From assembly GCF_030409225.1 (NCBI RefSeq), contig NZ_JAUFPK010000004.1, positions 64,943 to 128,942 of the forward strand: a stretch of 64,000 nucleotides of DNA. The letters run 5' to 3'. The position numbers and the translations under genes are program-made. This document shows, piece by piece, positions 7,949 through 16,321 of the stretch (positions are counted from its first letter, which is position 1; the number at the start of each line of letters is the position of its first letter). Under the pieces are notes generated by a model. It saw only the letters and a program-made list of their open reading frames with translations, had not been told where the DNA came from and searched no databases. The DNA is from Aquisalimonas lutea (GTDB lineage: Bacteria; Pseudomonadota; Gammaproteobacteria; Nitrococcales; Aquisalimonadaceae).

Positions 7949-9247
7949 TCAATAAAGAAGGTTCGGCAGGAACAGCGCCACGCCCGGCAGTGCAAGCACG
8001 ATCAGCACGCGAATGATGCCCGCGACCCAGAAGGGGGTGACGCCCCGGAATATGGTGGCGGTGCTCACGTCCGGCAGAACGGCCCTGAGGACGAAGACGT
8101 TCATGCCCACCGGCGGCGTGATCAGGCTGATCTCGATGACGATCACCACGAGAATGCCGAACCAGACCAGGTCCAGCCCCATGCCGGCGACCACCGGGAA
8201 GAACACCGGCACGGTGAGCATGAGCATGGACATGCTCTCGAGCACGCATCCCAGTGCGATGTAGATGCCGATGATGGCGAGCACGACCAGCCACGGCGCG
8301 ACGTCCAGGTTGTTGATGAACGCCAGCAGCTCGTCGGGCAGTCCCGCCCGGTTGATGAAGTTGGCGAAGATCAGCGCGCTCAGGACGATGGCGAACAGCA
8401 TGGCCGTCATGCGCACGGTGTCGACCAGCACGTCATACAGCACGCGTACCGTGAGGGCGCGGCGCGCGAGGGCAATGATGAATGCGCCCGTCGCCCCGAT
8501 CCCCGCTGCTTCCGTGGGCGTGAAAACGCCGATATAGATGCCGCCGATCACCAGGACGAACAGCGCCACCGTGTCGCCCACGGCGCTCAGCGCACGGAGC
8601 CGGCCGGCCCAGGAGGTCCTCTCGGCCGACGGCCCGGCGCCGGGGTTGGTGTACATCACCCACTGCACGGCGCCGATATACAGCACGATGCCGATGAAGC
8701 CGGGAACGAAGCCGGCGGCGAACAGCGAGCGGATGCTGGTCTCGGTGATGATCCCGTACAGCACCAGCATCACGCTCGGCGGGATGAGGATGCCGAGGGT
8801 CGCCCCGGCGGCGATGGATGCGGATGCCAGGGAATCGGCATAGCCGTACTTGCGCATTTGCGGCATGGCGACCTTGGCCATGGTCGCGGCCGTGGCCAGG
8901 CTGGAGCCGCAGATGGCGCTGAAGCCGCCCGAGGCCAGGATGGTGGCCATGGACTGGCCGCCCTGGCGATGCCCCAGGAACGCGTGGGAGGCGCGGAAGA
9001 GCCGGTCCGACAGGCCGGCCCGCGCCACCAGGTTGCCCATAAGGATGAACAGGGGAATGACCGACAGCGTGTAGCTCTGGGCGGTATCCACGATGCGCCG
9101 GGCCGCCATGGACTCGGCGGCGCCCCAGTTCCCTCCCAGGAGGTAGTAATAGCCGAAGAACCCTACCGTCCCCATGGCGAACGGCAGCGGCACGCGGAGG
9201 AAGAGAAGGACGAGAAGGACGGCGAAGCCAATCAGCGCTTCAAACAT
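7949..9247 (-). CDS. dctM: TRAP transporter large permease, DctM subunit
   Basis: 432 aa, all hydrophobic helices, the usual length for DctM. Family segments include GGFSAICGSSLATAATMA near residue 90, the ion-coupling-type GATLGILIPPSVML and the C-terminal LITPPVGMNVFVL. It is the main sodium- or proton-coupled channel that moves the solute delivered by DctP. The gene overlaps dctQ by 8 bp, so the two are translationally coupled. With dctP2 and dctQ it forms a complete transporter operon running left from 10882. Confidence 0.95.
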   Translation of the reverse strand: MFEALIGFAVLLVLLFLRVPLPFAMGTVGFFGYYYLLGGNWGAAESMAARRIVDTAQSYTLSVIPLFILMGNLVARAGLSDRLFRASHAFLGHRQGGQSMATILASGGFSAICGSSLATAATMAKVAMPQMRKYGYADSLASASIAAGATLGILIPPSVMLVLYGIITETSIRSLFAAGFVPGFIGIVLYIGAVQWVMYTNPGAGPSAERTSWAGRLRALSAVGDTVALFVLVIGGIYIGVFTPTEAAGIGATGAFIIALARRALTVRVLYDVLVDTVRMTAMLFAIVLSALIFANFINRAGLPDELLAFINNLDVAPWLVVLAIIGIYIALGCVLESMSMLMLTVPVFFPVVAGMGLDLVWFGILVVIVIEISLITPPVGMNVFVLRAVLPDVSTATIFRGVTPFWVAGIIRVLIVLALPGVALFLPNLLY

Positions 9248-9806
9248 TGGCCTGGAAATCCTCCGGGTCGTGGACCTGGGCCTCCGACAGGGGGCCGCCG
9301 GCTCGAATCAGGCCCATGCCCTCGAGCAGATAGAGAAGGGCGCGCACCAGGGTGAGCAGTGCGGCAACGCCGGTCATGACGGCGATGACCCCGATGAGAT
9401 AGCCCGTGGGGATGCGCAGGTACTCCGTGGTGTCACCCCACTGGAAGGCGCGCTCGGCGAGCCCCCAGATCGTGGGTGTCATGATCCACAGGGCGGCGGT
9501 GCACAGCAGGTTGATGGCGCATTGCCGGAGCCATACCAGGCCGCGCGGGAAAACGGTGTCCAGCAGGTCGATGGACACGTGCTCCTCGCGCCAGCACACC
9601 AGCGGGAAGGCCAGGAAGACGACGGTGGCCAGCATGATCTGGGTCAGCTCGACGGAGCCGGTCAGGGACAGGCCGAAGAAGTACCGTCCGATAACATCCA
9701 CTGCCGTAATGAGCATCATCAGCAGCAGGGCGATGCCGGCAAGGCCCTCGAGGATCATCTCGAGGGCGTTGCCGACCTTTGCCACAGGTGCGGTCCGATC
9801 TGCCAT
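9240..9806 (-). CDS. dctQ: TRAP transporter small permease, DctQ subunit
   Basis: 188 aa with four predicted membrane helices, including LLLMMLITAVDVIGRYFF, a typical DctQ first-helix motif ending in GRYFF. It partners DctM in the inner membrane. It starts 11 bp after the dctP2 stop and overlaps dctM by 8 bp, as expected of one operon. It is specific enough to be called DctQ from sequence and context together. Confidence 0.92.
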   Translation of the reverse strand: MADRTAPVAKVGNALEMILEGLAGIALLLMMLITAVDVIGRYFFGLSLTGSVELTQIMLATVVFLAFPLVCWREEHVSIDLLDTVFPRGLVWLRQCAINLLCTAALWIMTPTIWGLAERAFQWGDTTEYLRIPTGYLIGVIAVMTGVAALLTLVRALLYLLEGMGLIRAGGPLSEAQVHDPEDFQANV

Positions 9807-9817
9807 CGGGCCTCCGG

Positions 9818-10882
9818 CTAGTTCTCTGTCTGCCGTACGGTCTCGGGCTCAATGGAGGGCGTGTCGGCCAGCTCGTCCAGGTGCTCGTAGAAGGCGTCCA
9901 GTGCCGCCTCGCCGTCGATGCCGAATTCATTGCTGACGTTCTGCTTCCATTCCTCCGGCAGGTGCTCGACACGCTCCTGCAGCTCCGCGATCTGGGCGTC
10001 ATCGAGCTCGTGCCGGGTGCGGCCCAGCTCCTCGCTGAACTCGTAGCCGCGCTTGTCGGAGTAATCCATCATGTAGCCGAACAGGCGCGACAGCCGTTCC
10101 CCGGAGACCTCCCTGATGGCCTCGCGATCCTCGGCCGAGATCTCCGACCAGGTGTTCGGGTTGACGATGATGGCGAAACTGCCGCGGTAGAATCCGCCCG
10201 GCACGTACACCGTGTGGTCCGTCACCTCACCCACCCGGAACGAGCGCAGTGCCTCCGGGGTGAAGAACGCCGCATCGACAACGCCCTGGGCCAGGGCCTC
10301 GTAGGTCTCGGTAGGAGGAATGGCCACACCCTTGATGTCCAGGGCCGTCGCCACGTCGCTCATGACCCCGCCGCCGACGCGGGTGCCCAGCCCTTCCAGC
10401 TGGTCCAGCGAGGTGATCCGCTCCTTGGTGAACAGCTGCCCCGGGCCGTGGACGCCGACACCGAGCACCTCGAGGCCGCGGTGCTCGTTGGCCTGCGCCA
10501 GGTACTCCTCGTGGACCCGCCAGTAGGCGGCCGATGCCGTCTCGGAGGAGAAGGCCTCGAAGACCGGGAATTCCGGCAGCTTCGTCAGCTGGAACCGGCC
10601 GGGCATGTGCCCGTGGAAGATCCAGCTGGCGTCCGCAACGCCGTCGGCGACCAGATCCATCTGCGACTGGGGCGGACCCAGGTCGTAGACCACGTCCAGG
10701 GTGACCCGGCCATCCGTTGCTTCTTCGATCCATTCGTTCCAGGTGGGCCACACGATGGTGTTGATGCCGTGGTTCGGCGAGCCCCAGGTGCTGACGGTGA
10801 TCGTGGTCTGGGCGACTGAGGTCCCGGTCGTGGCGGCCAGCATTGCGGTGCTCACTACCAGTGCTGCGGTCATTGAACGCAT
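9818..10882 (-). CDS. dctP: TRAP transporter solute-binding protein, DctP family (copy 2)
   Basis: 354 aa with a signal peptide cleaved near SVAQTT. It is the first gene of the dctP-dctQ-dctM operon and is closely related to the DctP at 6003-7061 along its full length. Differences between the two concentrate in the C-terminal 70 residues and at several pocket-adjacent positions, so they may bind related but different acids. Its upstream region carries a copy of the palindromic operator found before hmgA, whereas copy 1 has the other motif. The two are therefore probably under different regulators. Confidence 0.94.
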   Translation of the reverse strand: MRSMTAALVVSTAMLAATTGTSVAQTTITVSTWGSPNHGINTIVWPTWNEWIEEATDGRVTLDVVYDLGPPQSQMDLVADGVADASWIFHGHMPGRFQLTKLPEFPVFEAFSSETASAAYWRVHEEYLAQANEHRGLEVLGVGVHGPGQLFTKERITSLDQLEGLGTRVGGGVMSDVATALDIKGVAIPPTETYEALAQGVVDAAFFTPEALRSFRVGEVTDHTVYVPGGFYRGSFAIIVNPNTWSEISAEDREAIREVSGERLSRLFGYMMDYSDKRGYEFSEELGRTRHELDDAQIAELQERVEHLPEEWKQNVSNEFGIDGEAALDAFYEHLDELADTPSIEPETVRQTEN

Positions 10883-10927
10883 GGGTCGTTCTCCTCCGGT
10901 TAGGCGGGCTCGCTCGCCCGCTCGTGT

Positions 10928-10947
10928 TTACTTTTCCATGCAACTTT
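10928..10947 (-). promoter_or_regulatory. Candidate operator of the five-site palindrome family, upstream of dctP2
   Basis: Minus-strand reading AAAGTTGCATGGAAAAGTAA, keeping AGTTGC, the four-base spacer and AAA-TAA. It lies 46 bp before the dctP2 start. The 340-bp divergent region 10883-11222 holds this site and the one at 11078, facing the two flanking operons. Confidence 0.45.
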
Positions 10948-11077
10948 ATCGACGTTGCCGGGAAATTCAAACAGGCCCCACAGGTCCTGCAGTGCGCAAC
11001 GGCACCGGCGAGACAGGCGCCTCCGGCGCGAATGCACCCGAGGTTGCTCGCTACCGGCGTGTGTGGTTTCCTGTTAT

Positions 11078-11097
11078 TTAGTTGCGGACGAAACAAT
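11078..11097 (+). promoter_or_regulatory. Candidate operator of the five-site palindrome family, upstream of the first flavin hydroxylase
   Basis: Reads TTAGTTGCGGACGAAACAAT, identical to the hmgA site in TTAGTTGC and GAAAC at the same spacing. It lies 125 bp before the ATG at 11223 in a locally AT-rich stretch. Confidence 0.5.
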
Positions 11098-11222
11098 ATA
11101 GGGCGCGCTCCGGATGATCAAGCACGACGTGCAGGTCGTGCCCGCGGCAATGGGGCGAAGCGCCGCAGACGTAAGCCGCCGTACCGGGTTCCGTCATGCC
11201 GGTGCGGCGAGGAGGAGAGCTT

Positions 11223-12935
11223 ATGCCCAAGACGTATCAGAATCCCGTCTATCCCTACGCCCCGCCACCGGAGCTGGACAGCGGCTTCGGCCATCATCCG
11301 GTGGTCATCGCCGGCGGCGGGCCCACCGGGCTGGCGGCCGCCATCGACCTCGCGCGCCAGGGCGTGCCCACGGTGGTGCTGGATGACAACAACACCGTCA
11401 GCGTCGGCTCGCGCGCCATCTGCTTTGCCAAGCGCACCCTGGAGTACATGGATCGCCTGGGGTGCGGCCAGTCCATGCTGGACAAGGGCGTGACATGGCA
11501 GCTGGGCAAGGTCTTCTTCCGCGAGCGCCAGGTCTACGAGTTCAACCTCCTGCCGGAAGAGGGCCACCGCATGCCGGCGTTCATCAACCTGCAGCAGTAC
11601 TACTGCGAGGAATATCTCGTGAATCGGGCGCGCGAGCTCTCCGCGTTCGTGGACCTGCGCTGGAAGAACGAGGTAACGGCGGTGGACAGCCAGCCCGAGG
11701 GCACGGAGCTCACCGTCGCCACGCCGGACGGGTCGTATCGCCTGCGGTGCGACTATCTCCTGGCGGCCGACGGCGCCAGCAGCGGCATCCGCGAGATGCT
11801 CGGCCTGGAGTGCGCCGGCCAGGTATTCCACGACCGCTTTCTCATCGCCGATATCATCATGAAGGCGGATTTTCCCACGGAGCGCTGGTTCTGGTTCGAC
11901 CCGCCGTTCCACCCCAACCAGTCGGTGCTGCTCCACAAGCAGCCCGACGACGTCTGGCGGCTCGACTTCCAGCTGGGTGCCGACGCGGATCCGGACGAGG
12001 AGAAGAAGGAAGAGAACGTCCGGCCCCGGGTCCAGGCCATGCTCGGCGACGACGTGGACTTCGAGCTGGAGTGGTCGAGCGTCTACACCTTCCGCTGCCG
12101 CAAGATGGACCGCTTCATCCACAATCGCGTGCTGTTCATGGGCGACGCCGCCTGCCAGGTCTCCCCCTTCGGGGCGCGGGGCGCGAACGGCGGGCTCCAG
12201 GGCGTCGAGAACCTGTGCTGGAAGCTGGCGCGGGTGATCGACGGTGCCGCGCCGCCGGCGCTGCTGGAGAGCTATGACGTCGAGCGCCAGCGCGGGGCGG
12301 CCGAGAACGTCGGTCACTCCACCCGGGCGACGGACTTCATTACGCCCCGGACCCCGACCATCCGCGCGTTCCGGGATGCCGCGCTGGAGCTGTCCGAGCA
12401 CTATCCCTTCGCCCGCTCGCTGGTGAACAGCGGTCGCCTGTCGCGGCCGTGCGTATATGACGGCTCGCCCCTGAACACGGAGGATCGGGACGGCTTCCAG
12501 CCCCTGCTCAGGCCCGGCTCGCCGCCGCAGGACGCGCCCGTGAAAGCCGATGGCGCCGCCACCTGGTGGCTCCACCTGCTGGGCGACACGTTCCACGTAC
12601 TTGTCGACGGGCGGGTGTCGACCACGGAAGCGGAACGGCTGGCCGGTGAGCTGGAGGCACTCGTGGAGCAGGTGCCGGAGTTGGGGCTGCGTATCGTCGG
12701 CCCGGTGCCGGCCGCGCTCGCGGACATCCCGCGCGGCGTCGTGGTCGAGGACGAGCAGGGGTATCTGAGCGCCCGTCACGACCTGCAGCCGGGCACCGCG
12801 TACCTGTTCCGCCCGGATCAGCACGTTGCCGGACGCTGGCGCACGCTCCGCGCGGTCGAGGTGCTCCCGGCCGTCGAGCGGGCACTGGGGCGCGCCACGA
12901 CAACCGCGGAGGAGGTCCACCATGTCGGAGCTTGA
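11223..12935 (+). CDS. Class A flavoprotein hydroxylase, possible 3-hydroxyphenylacetate 6-hydroxylase (MhaA-like)
   Basis: 570 aa from the ATG at 11223, which follows GGAGGAGAG. It has the FAD fingerprint GGGPTGLAAAIDLARQG (about 28-44), the NADPH/FAD DG motif AADGASSGIR, the GD motif LFMGDAACQVSPFGARG, and a thioredoxin-like C-terminal domain as in MhpA/PheA-type enzymes. It would hydroxylate a phenolic ring using NAD(P)H and O2. The rest of the operon degrades homogentisate, so a 3- or 4-hydroxyphenylacetate hydroxylase is the natural reading. Its last 14 bp overlap the small gene at 12922, as in MhaA/MhaB systems, which use a flavoprotein plus a small coupling protein. The substrate is inferred from context. 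Confidence 0.88.
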   Translation: MPKTYQNPVYPYAPPPELDSGFGHHPVVIAGGGPTGLAAAIDLARQGVPTVVLDDNNTVSVGSRAICFAKRTLEYMDRLGCGQSMLDKGVTWQLGKVFFRERQVYEFNLLPEEGHRMPAFINLQQYYCEEYLVNRARELSAFVDLRWKNEVTAVDSQPEGTELTVATPDGSYRLRCDYLLAADGASSGIREMLGLECAGQVFHDRFLIADIIMKADFPTERWFWFDPPFHPNQSVLLHKQPDDVWRLDFQLGADADPDEEKKEENVRPRVQAMLGDDVDFELEWSSVYTFRCRKMDRFIHNRVLFMGDAACQVSPFGARGANGGLQGVENLCWKLARVIDGAAPPALLESYDVERQRGAAENVGHSTRATDFITPRTPTIRAFRDAALELSEHYPFARSLVNSGRLSRPCVYDGSPLNTEDRDGFQPLLRPGSPPQDAPVKADGAATWWLHLLGDTFHVLVDGRVSTTEAERLAGELEALVEQVPELGLRIVGPVPAALADIPRGVVVEDEQGYLSARHDLQPGTAYLFRPDQHVAGRWRTLRAVEVLPAVERALGRATTTAEEVHHVGA

Positions 12936-13131
12936 GCTGGAGTCGAACTTCACCGACCCGGACGGGTTCTACGCCGCGCTGGCCGGGATTCACCGCGACC
13001 GCGACGAAAAGACCAGCCAGCGGATCAATGCACGGCTGATCCTGATTCTTGCCAACCACATCGGCGACCAGGAGGTCCTCCAGGAGGCGCTGCGCATCGC
13101 CGCCGATACCGGGGACGACGATGCCCGCTGA
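12922..13131 (+). CDS. Small DUF2783-like partner of the flavin hydroxylase (MhaB-like)
   Basis: 69 aa from the ATG at 12922 behind GGAGGAGG, overlapping the hydroxylase gene by 14 bp. It is a small all-helical acidic protein with the segment INARLILILANHIGDQ, a pattern typical of DUF2783 proteins encoded beside FAD hydroxylases. The second hydroxylase in this window has an equivalent partner at 22905-23105 with the same A-x-L-x-L-x-LA-x3-GD pattern. A coupling or stabilising role, as proposed for MhaB of the 3-hydroxyphenylacetate hydroxylase, fits, but homology to MhaB was not tested. Confidence 0.8.
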   Translation: MSELELESNFTDPDGFYAALAGIHRDRDEKTSQRINARLILILANHIGDQEVLQEALRIAADTGDDDAR

Positions 13132-13153
13132 CGCGGGCCGGAAGGGAGGAAGC

Positions 13154-13795
13154 ATGTATACGCTGTTCGGCTACTGGCGCTCCAGCGCCTCGTATCGCCT
13201 GCGCATCGCGCTGAACCTGAAAGGGGTTCCGTACGACCAGGAAGTCGTTCATCTCGTTCGCGACGGCGGCGAGCAGCACCAGGCGTCGTTCCGGGCCCGC
13301 AACCCCCACGGCCTGGTGCCGGTGCTCCGGGCGGACGACCGGGACCTGACGCAGTCGCTCGCTATCCTCGAGTTCCTGGAGGAACGGCACCCGGAGCCTT
13401 CCCTGCTGCCGGACTCCGCCTTCGATCGAGCGTGGGTACGCGCCGTCGCCCAGACCATCGCCTGCGAGATCCATCCTCTCAACAACCTGCGGGTGCTGAA
13501 GTACCTGGTCACGGAGCTGGGGGCCTCGGAGGATGCCAAGCTGGGCTGGTACCGGCACTGGGTGGAGCAGGGACTCGCCGTGGTGGAATCCCACCTTGCC
13601 CGGCTCCCCGGCGACTTCTCCCTCGGTGACCGACCCGGGTATCTCGAGGCGTGCCTGGTGCCCCAGGTCTACAACGCACGGCGCTTCCAGTGCGACCTGT
13701 CGCAGTGCCCCGCAGCGGTGGCACTGGACGGGCGCTGCAACGAGCTGGATGCGTTCCGGGAAGCGGCGCCGGAGCGGCAGCCGGATGCGGAGTGA
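13154..13795 (+). CDS. maiA: Maleylacetoacetate isomerase (zeta-class glutathione transferase)
   Basis: 213 aa, the usual length. The N-terminal thioredoxin-fold domain has the zeta-class active-site motif SSASYRLRIALNLKG (about 10-24), which binds glutathione, and the VPVL turn. The C-terminal helical domain contains the family segment QTIACEIHPLNNLRVLKYL. It converts maleylacetoacetate to fumarylacetoacetate with glutathione as cofactor. Start ATG 13154 behind GGGAGGAAG, 22 bp after the small partner gene. It is followed by hmgA and the hydrolase gene, so the three homogentisate steps are clustered. Confidence 0.95.
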   Translation: MYTLFGYWRSSASYRLRIALNLKGVPYDQEVVHLVRDGGEQHQASFRARNPHGLVPVLRADDRDLTQSLAILEFLEERHPEPSLLPDSAFDRAWVRAVAQTIACEIHPLNNLRVLKYLVTELGASEDAKLGWYRHWVEQGLAVVESHLARLPGDFSLGDRPGYLEACLVPQVYNARRFQCDLSQCPAAVALDGRCNELDAFREAAPERQPDAE

Positions 13796-13814
13796 CGCGG
13801 GCGGTTGATTGACA

Positions 13815-13834
13815 TTAGTTGCACGTGAAACTAA
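13815..13834 (+). promoter_or_regulatory. Near-perfect 20-bp palindrome upstream of hmgA
   Basis: TTAGTTGCACGTGAAACTAA: every position pairs across the centre except one G/A pair. It is the best copy of the five-site family (1871, 3511, 10928, 11078, 13815) and lies 62 bp before the hmgA start. The shape and AT-rich arms suit a MarR-type dimer. Confidence 0.6.
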
Positions 13835-13896
13835 TATCAGATCCGGATCGAATGCAACCCGCGTCACTGCGGCTGCGACAAGAAGTGGAGGAACCG

Positions 13897-15243
13897 ATGT
13901 CTGCACAACGCCGCGTGCTCACCGAGAGCGCAGAGACCCTCACCTACATGCCGGGCTTCGGCAACGATTTCGAGACCGAGGCCCTGCCGGGCGCCCTGCC
14001 GCAGGGCATGAACTCGCCGCAGAAATGCGACTACGGGCTGTACGCCGAGCAGCTGTCCGGCTCCCCGTTCACGGCTCCGCGAACGGAGAACGAGCGTTCC
14101 TGGCTCTACCGGATGCGGCCGTCCGTGCGCCACGCAACCAAGTTTCAGCGTATCGACATGCCGTACTGGCGCTCGGCGCCGTGCAAGGACGACTCCGAGC
14201 TGCCGCTGCAACAGCTGCGCTGGGACCCGATCCCGATTCCGGAGGGCCCCCTGGATTTCATCACCGGCATGCGCACCATCACCACGTGCGGCGACAGTGA
14301 CGGGCAGGCCGGCATGGCCAGTCACGTCTACCTGGTGAACCGGTCCATGGACACGGACTATTTCAACAATGCCGACGCCGAGATGCTGATCGTCCCGCAG
14401 GAGGGCGCCATCCGGATCTTCACCGAGATGGGCCGGATGGAAATCGGTCCGGGGGACATCGCCGTGATTCCCCGGGGCATGATGTTCAAGGTCGAGTTGA
14501 TCGACGCCGCGGCCCGCGGCTACGTGTGCGAGAACTACGGCGGCACGTTCACCCTGCCGGACCGCGGTCCCATCGGCGCCAACTGCCTGGCGAACCCGCG
14601 CGACTTCAAGACGCCGGTGGCCGCCTACGAGGATCGCGAGGGCATCGACGGGCGCATTGTCATCAAATGGGGCGGCAGCTTCCACCAGGCGGCCATCGAT
14701 CATTCGCCCCTGGACGTGGTGGCCTGGCACGGCAACTACGTGCCGTATGCCTACGACCTGCGGACGTTCTCGCCGGTGGGCGCAATCCTGTTCGACCATC
14801 CGGACCCGTCCATTTTCACCGTGCTCACCGCGCCGTCCGAGACGCCGGGCACCGCCAACGTGGACTTCATCCTGTTCCCGGACCGCTGGCTGGTGGCGGA
14901 GAACACCTTCCGCCCGCCCTGGTATCACCGCAACATCATGTCGGAGTTCATGGGGCTGATCCTGGGCGTCTACGATGCCAAGCCCGAGGGCTTCAAGCCG
15001 GGGGGCATGAGCCTGCACAACTGCATGCTGCCCCACGGGCCGGATCGCGACGCGTTCGAGCACGCCAGCAACGCCGAGCTGAAGCCGGAGAAGCTCGAGA
15101 ACACCATGGCGTTCATGTTCGAGACCCGCTTCCCGCAGCATGTCACCCGGTACGCTGCTAATCTTGAGGTCCGGCAGGACAACTACGCCGATTGCTGGCG
15201 TGGTCTCGAGCGCAAGTTCGACGGCACCCCGGGCATCAAGTAA
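13897..15243 (+). CDS. hmgA: Homogentisate 1,2-dioxygenase
   Basis: 448 aa from the ATG at 13897 behind GTGGAGGAACC. N-terminal family signature [19 protein letters not shown]. The iron site is intact: the segment [12 protein letters not shown] supplies His and Glu six residues apart, and MLPHGPD supplies the second His. It opens the homogentisate ring to maleylacetoacetate with a non-heme Fe(II) and O2. It has its own upstream palindrome, so it can be transcribed separately from the hydroxylase-maiA part. There is no hydroxyphenylpyruvate dioxygenase nearby, which argues against a tyrosine-only pathway. Confidence 0.97.
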   Translation: MSAQRRVLTESAETLTYMPGFGNDFETEALPGALPQGMNSPQKCDYGLYAEQLSGSPFTAPRTENERSWLYRMRPSVRHATKFQRIDMPYWRSAPCKDDSELPLQQLRWDPIPIPEGPLDFITGMRTITTCGDSDGQAGMASHVYLVNRSMDTDYFNNADAEMLIVPQEGAIRIFTEMGRMEIGPGDIAVIPRGMMFKVELIDAAARGYVCENYGGTFTLPDRGPIGANCLANPRDFKTPVAAYEDREGIDGRIVIKWGGSFHQAAIDHSPLDVVAWHGNYVPYAYDLRTFSPVGAILFDHPDPSIFTVLTAPSETPGTANVDFILFPDRWLVAENTFRPPWYHRNIMSEFMGLILGVYDAKPEGFKPGGMSLHNCMLPHGPDRDAFEHASNAELKPEKLENTMAFMFETRFPQHVTRYAANLEVRQDNYADCWRGLERKFDGTPGIK

Positions 15244-15269
15244 TCGATACAGCGAGCAAGGAGTTCTGC

Positions 15270-16283
15270 ATGAAACTCGCAACACTGAACGACGGCAGCC
15301 GTGACGGTGCCCTGGTTCTCGTGGACAGTGCGCTCCAGCGGCAGACCCGCGTTGCCGACATTGCGCCGACGCTGCAGGCGGCCCTGGATGACTGGGCGAG
15401 CCTGGAAGGCAGGCTGCGGGAGCGCTACCGGGCGCTGGAGGACGGCAGCATCGACTCGGAGCCGTTCTCGGAGCAGGCCATGCATTCCCCGCTGCCGCGG
15501 GCGTACCAGTGGGCCGACGGCTCGGCGTACGTGAACCACGTGGAGCTGGTGCGCAAGGCCCGGGGCGCCGAGATGCCCCAGAGCTTCTGGACCGATCCCC
15601 TGATGTACCAGGGCGGCTCGGACAGCTTCCTGGCGCCCCGTGCGCCCATCCGCATGGCGGATACCGCCTGGGGGATCGACATGGAGGGCGAGGTCGCCGT
15701 TGTCGTCGACGACGTCCCCATGGGGGCCAGCTACGAGCAGGCCCGGGACGCCATCCGGCTGGTAATGCTGGTCAACGACGTCTCCCTGCGCGGCCTCATT
15801 CCCGGCGAGCTGGGCAAGGGCTTCGGTTTCTTCCAGTCCAAGCCCTCGTCCGCCTTCTCGCCGGTGGCCGTCACCCCGGATGCCCTCGGCGACGCCTGGG
15901 ACGGCGGCAAGGTCCATCTGCCGCTCAGTGTCGATCTCAACGGCGAGCCCTTCGGCCGTGCCGAGGCCGGTATCGACATGACCTTCGACTTCCCCACGCT
16001 CATCGCCCATGCGGCCCGCACGCGGCAGCTTTCGGCGGGCAGCATCGTGGGCTCCGGCACCGTGTCCAACAAGCTCGACGACGCTCCCGGCAAGCCCATC
16101 ACGAAGGGCGGAGTAGGGTACTCGTGCATCGCCGAGCTCCGCATGATCGAGACCATCGAGCACGGCGAGCCGAAGACCGGCTTCCTGCAGTACGGCGACC
16201 GCGTGCGCATGGAGATGAACGACCGCAGCGGGCGCTCCGTTTTCGGCGCCATCGACCAGACCGTCGAGCCCTATCGGGGCTGA
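15270..16283 (+). CDS. fahA: Fumarylacetoacetate hydrolase (fumarylacetoacetase)
   Basis: 337 aa from the ATG at 15270 behind AAGGAG. It has the FAH-fold C-terminal domain with metal ligands in WGIDMEGEVAVVVDD, the SLRGLIPGELGKGFGFFQSKP segment split across positions 170-190, and GSGTVSN. It splits fumarylacetoacetate to fumarate and acetoacetate, feeding central metabolism. This is the shorter bacterial form of the enzyme. It lies 26 bp after hmgA, and the next gene begins 38 bp downstream, so the three are almost certainly one operon. Confidence 0.95.
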   Translation: MKLATLNDGSRDGALVLVDSALQRQTRVADIAPTLQAALDDWASLEGRLRERYRALEDGSIDSEPFSEQAMHSPLPRAYQWADGSAYVNHVELVRKARGAEMPQSFWTDPLMYQGGSDSFLAPRAPIRMADTAWGIDMEGEVAVVVDDVPMGASYEQARDAIRLVMLVNDVSLRGLIPGELGKGFGFFQSKPSSAFSPVAVTPDALGDAWDGGKVHLPLSVDLNGEPFGRAEAGIDMTFDFPTLIAHAARTRQLSAGSIVGSGTVSNKLDDAPGKPITKGGVGYSCIAELRMIETIEHGEPKTGFLQYGDRVRMEMNDRSGRSVFGAIDQTVEPYRG

Positions 16284-16321
16284 CGCTGATTCATGCACCT
16301 TCGACCCATGGCGAAAGAGCA

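Noticed and set aside
11118-12953. 611-aa frame opposite the first flavin hydroxylase
   Set aside because: Shadow of a gene with intact FAD motifs and a ribosome site; amino acid composition is unnatural.
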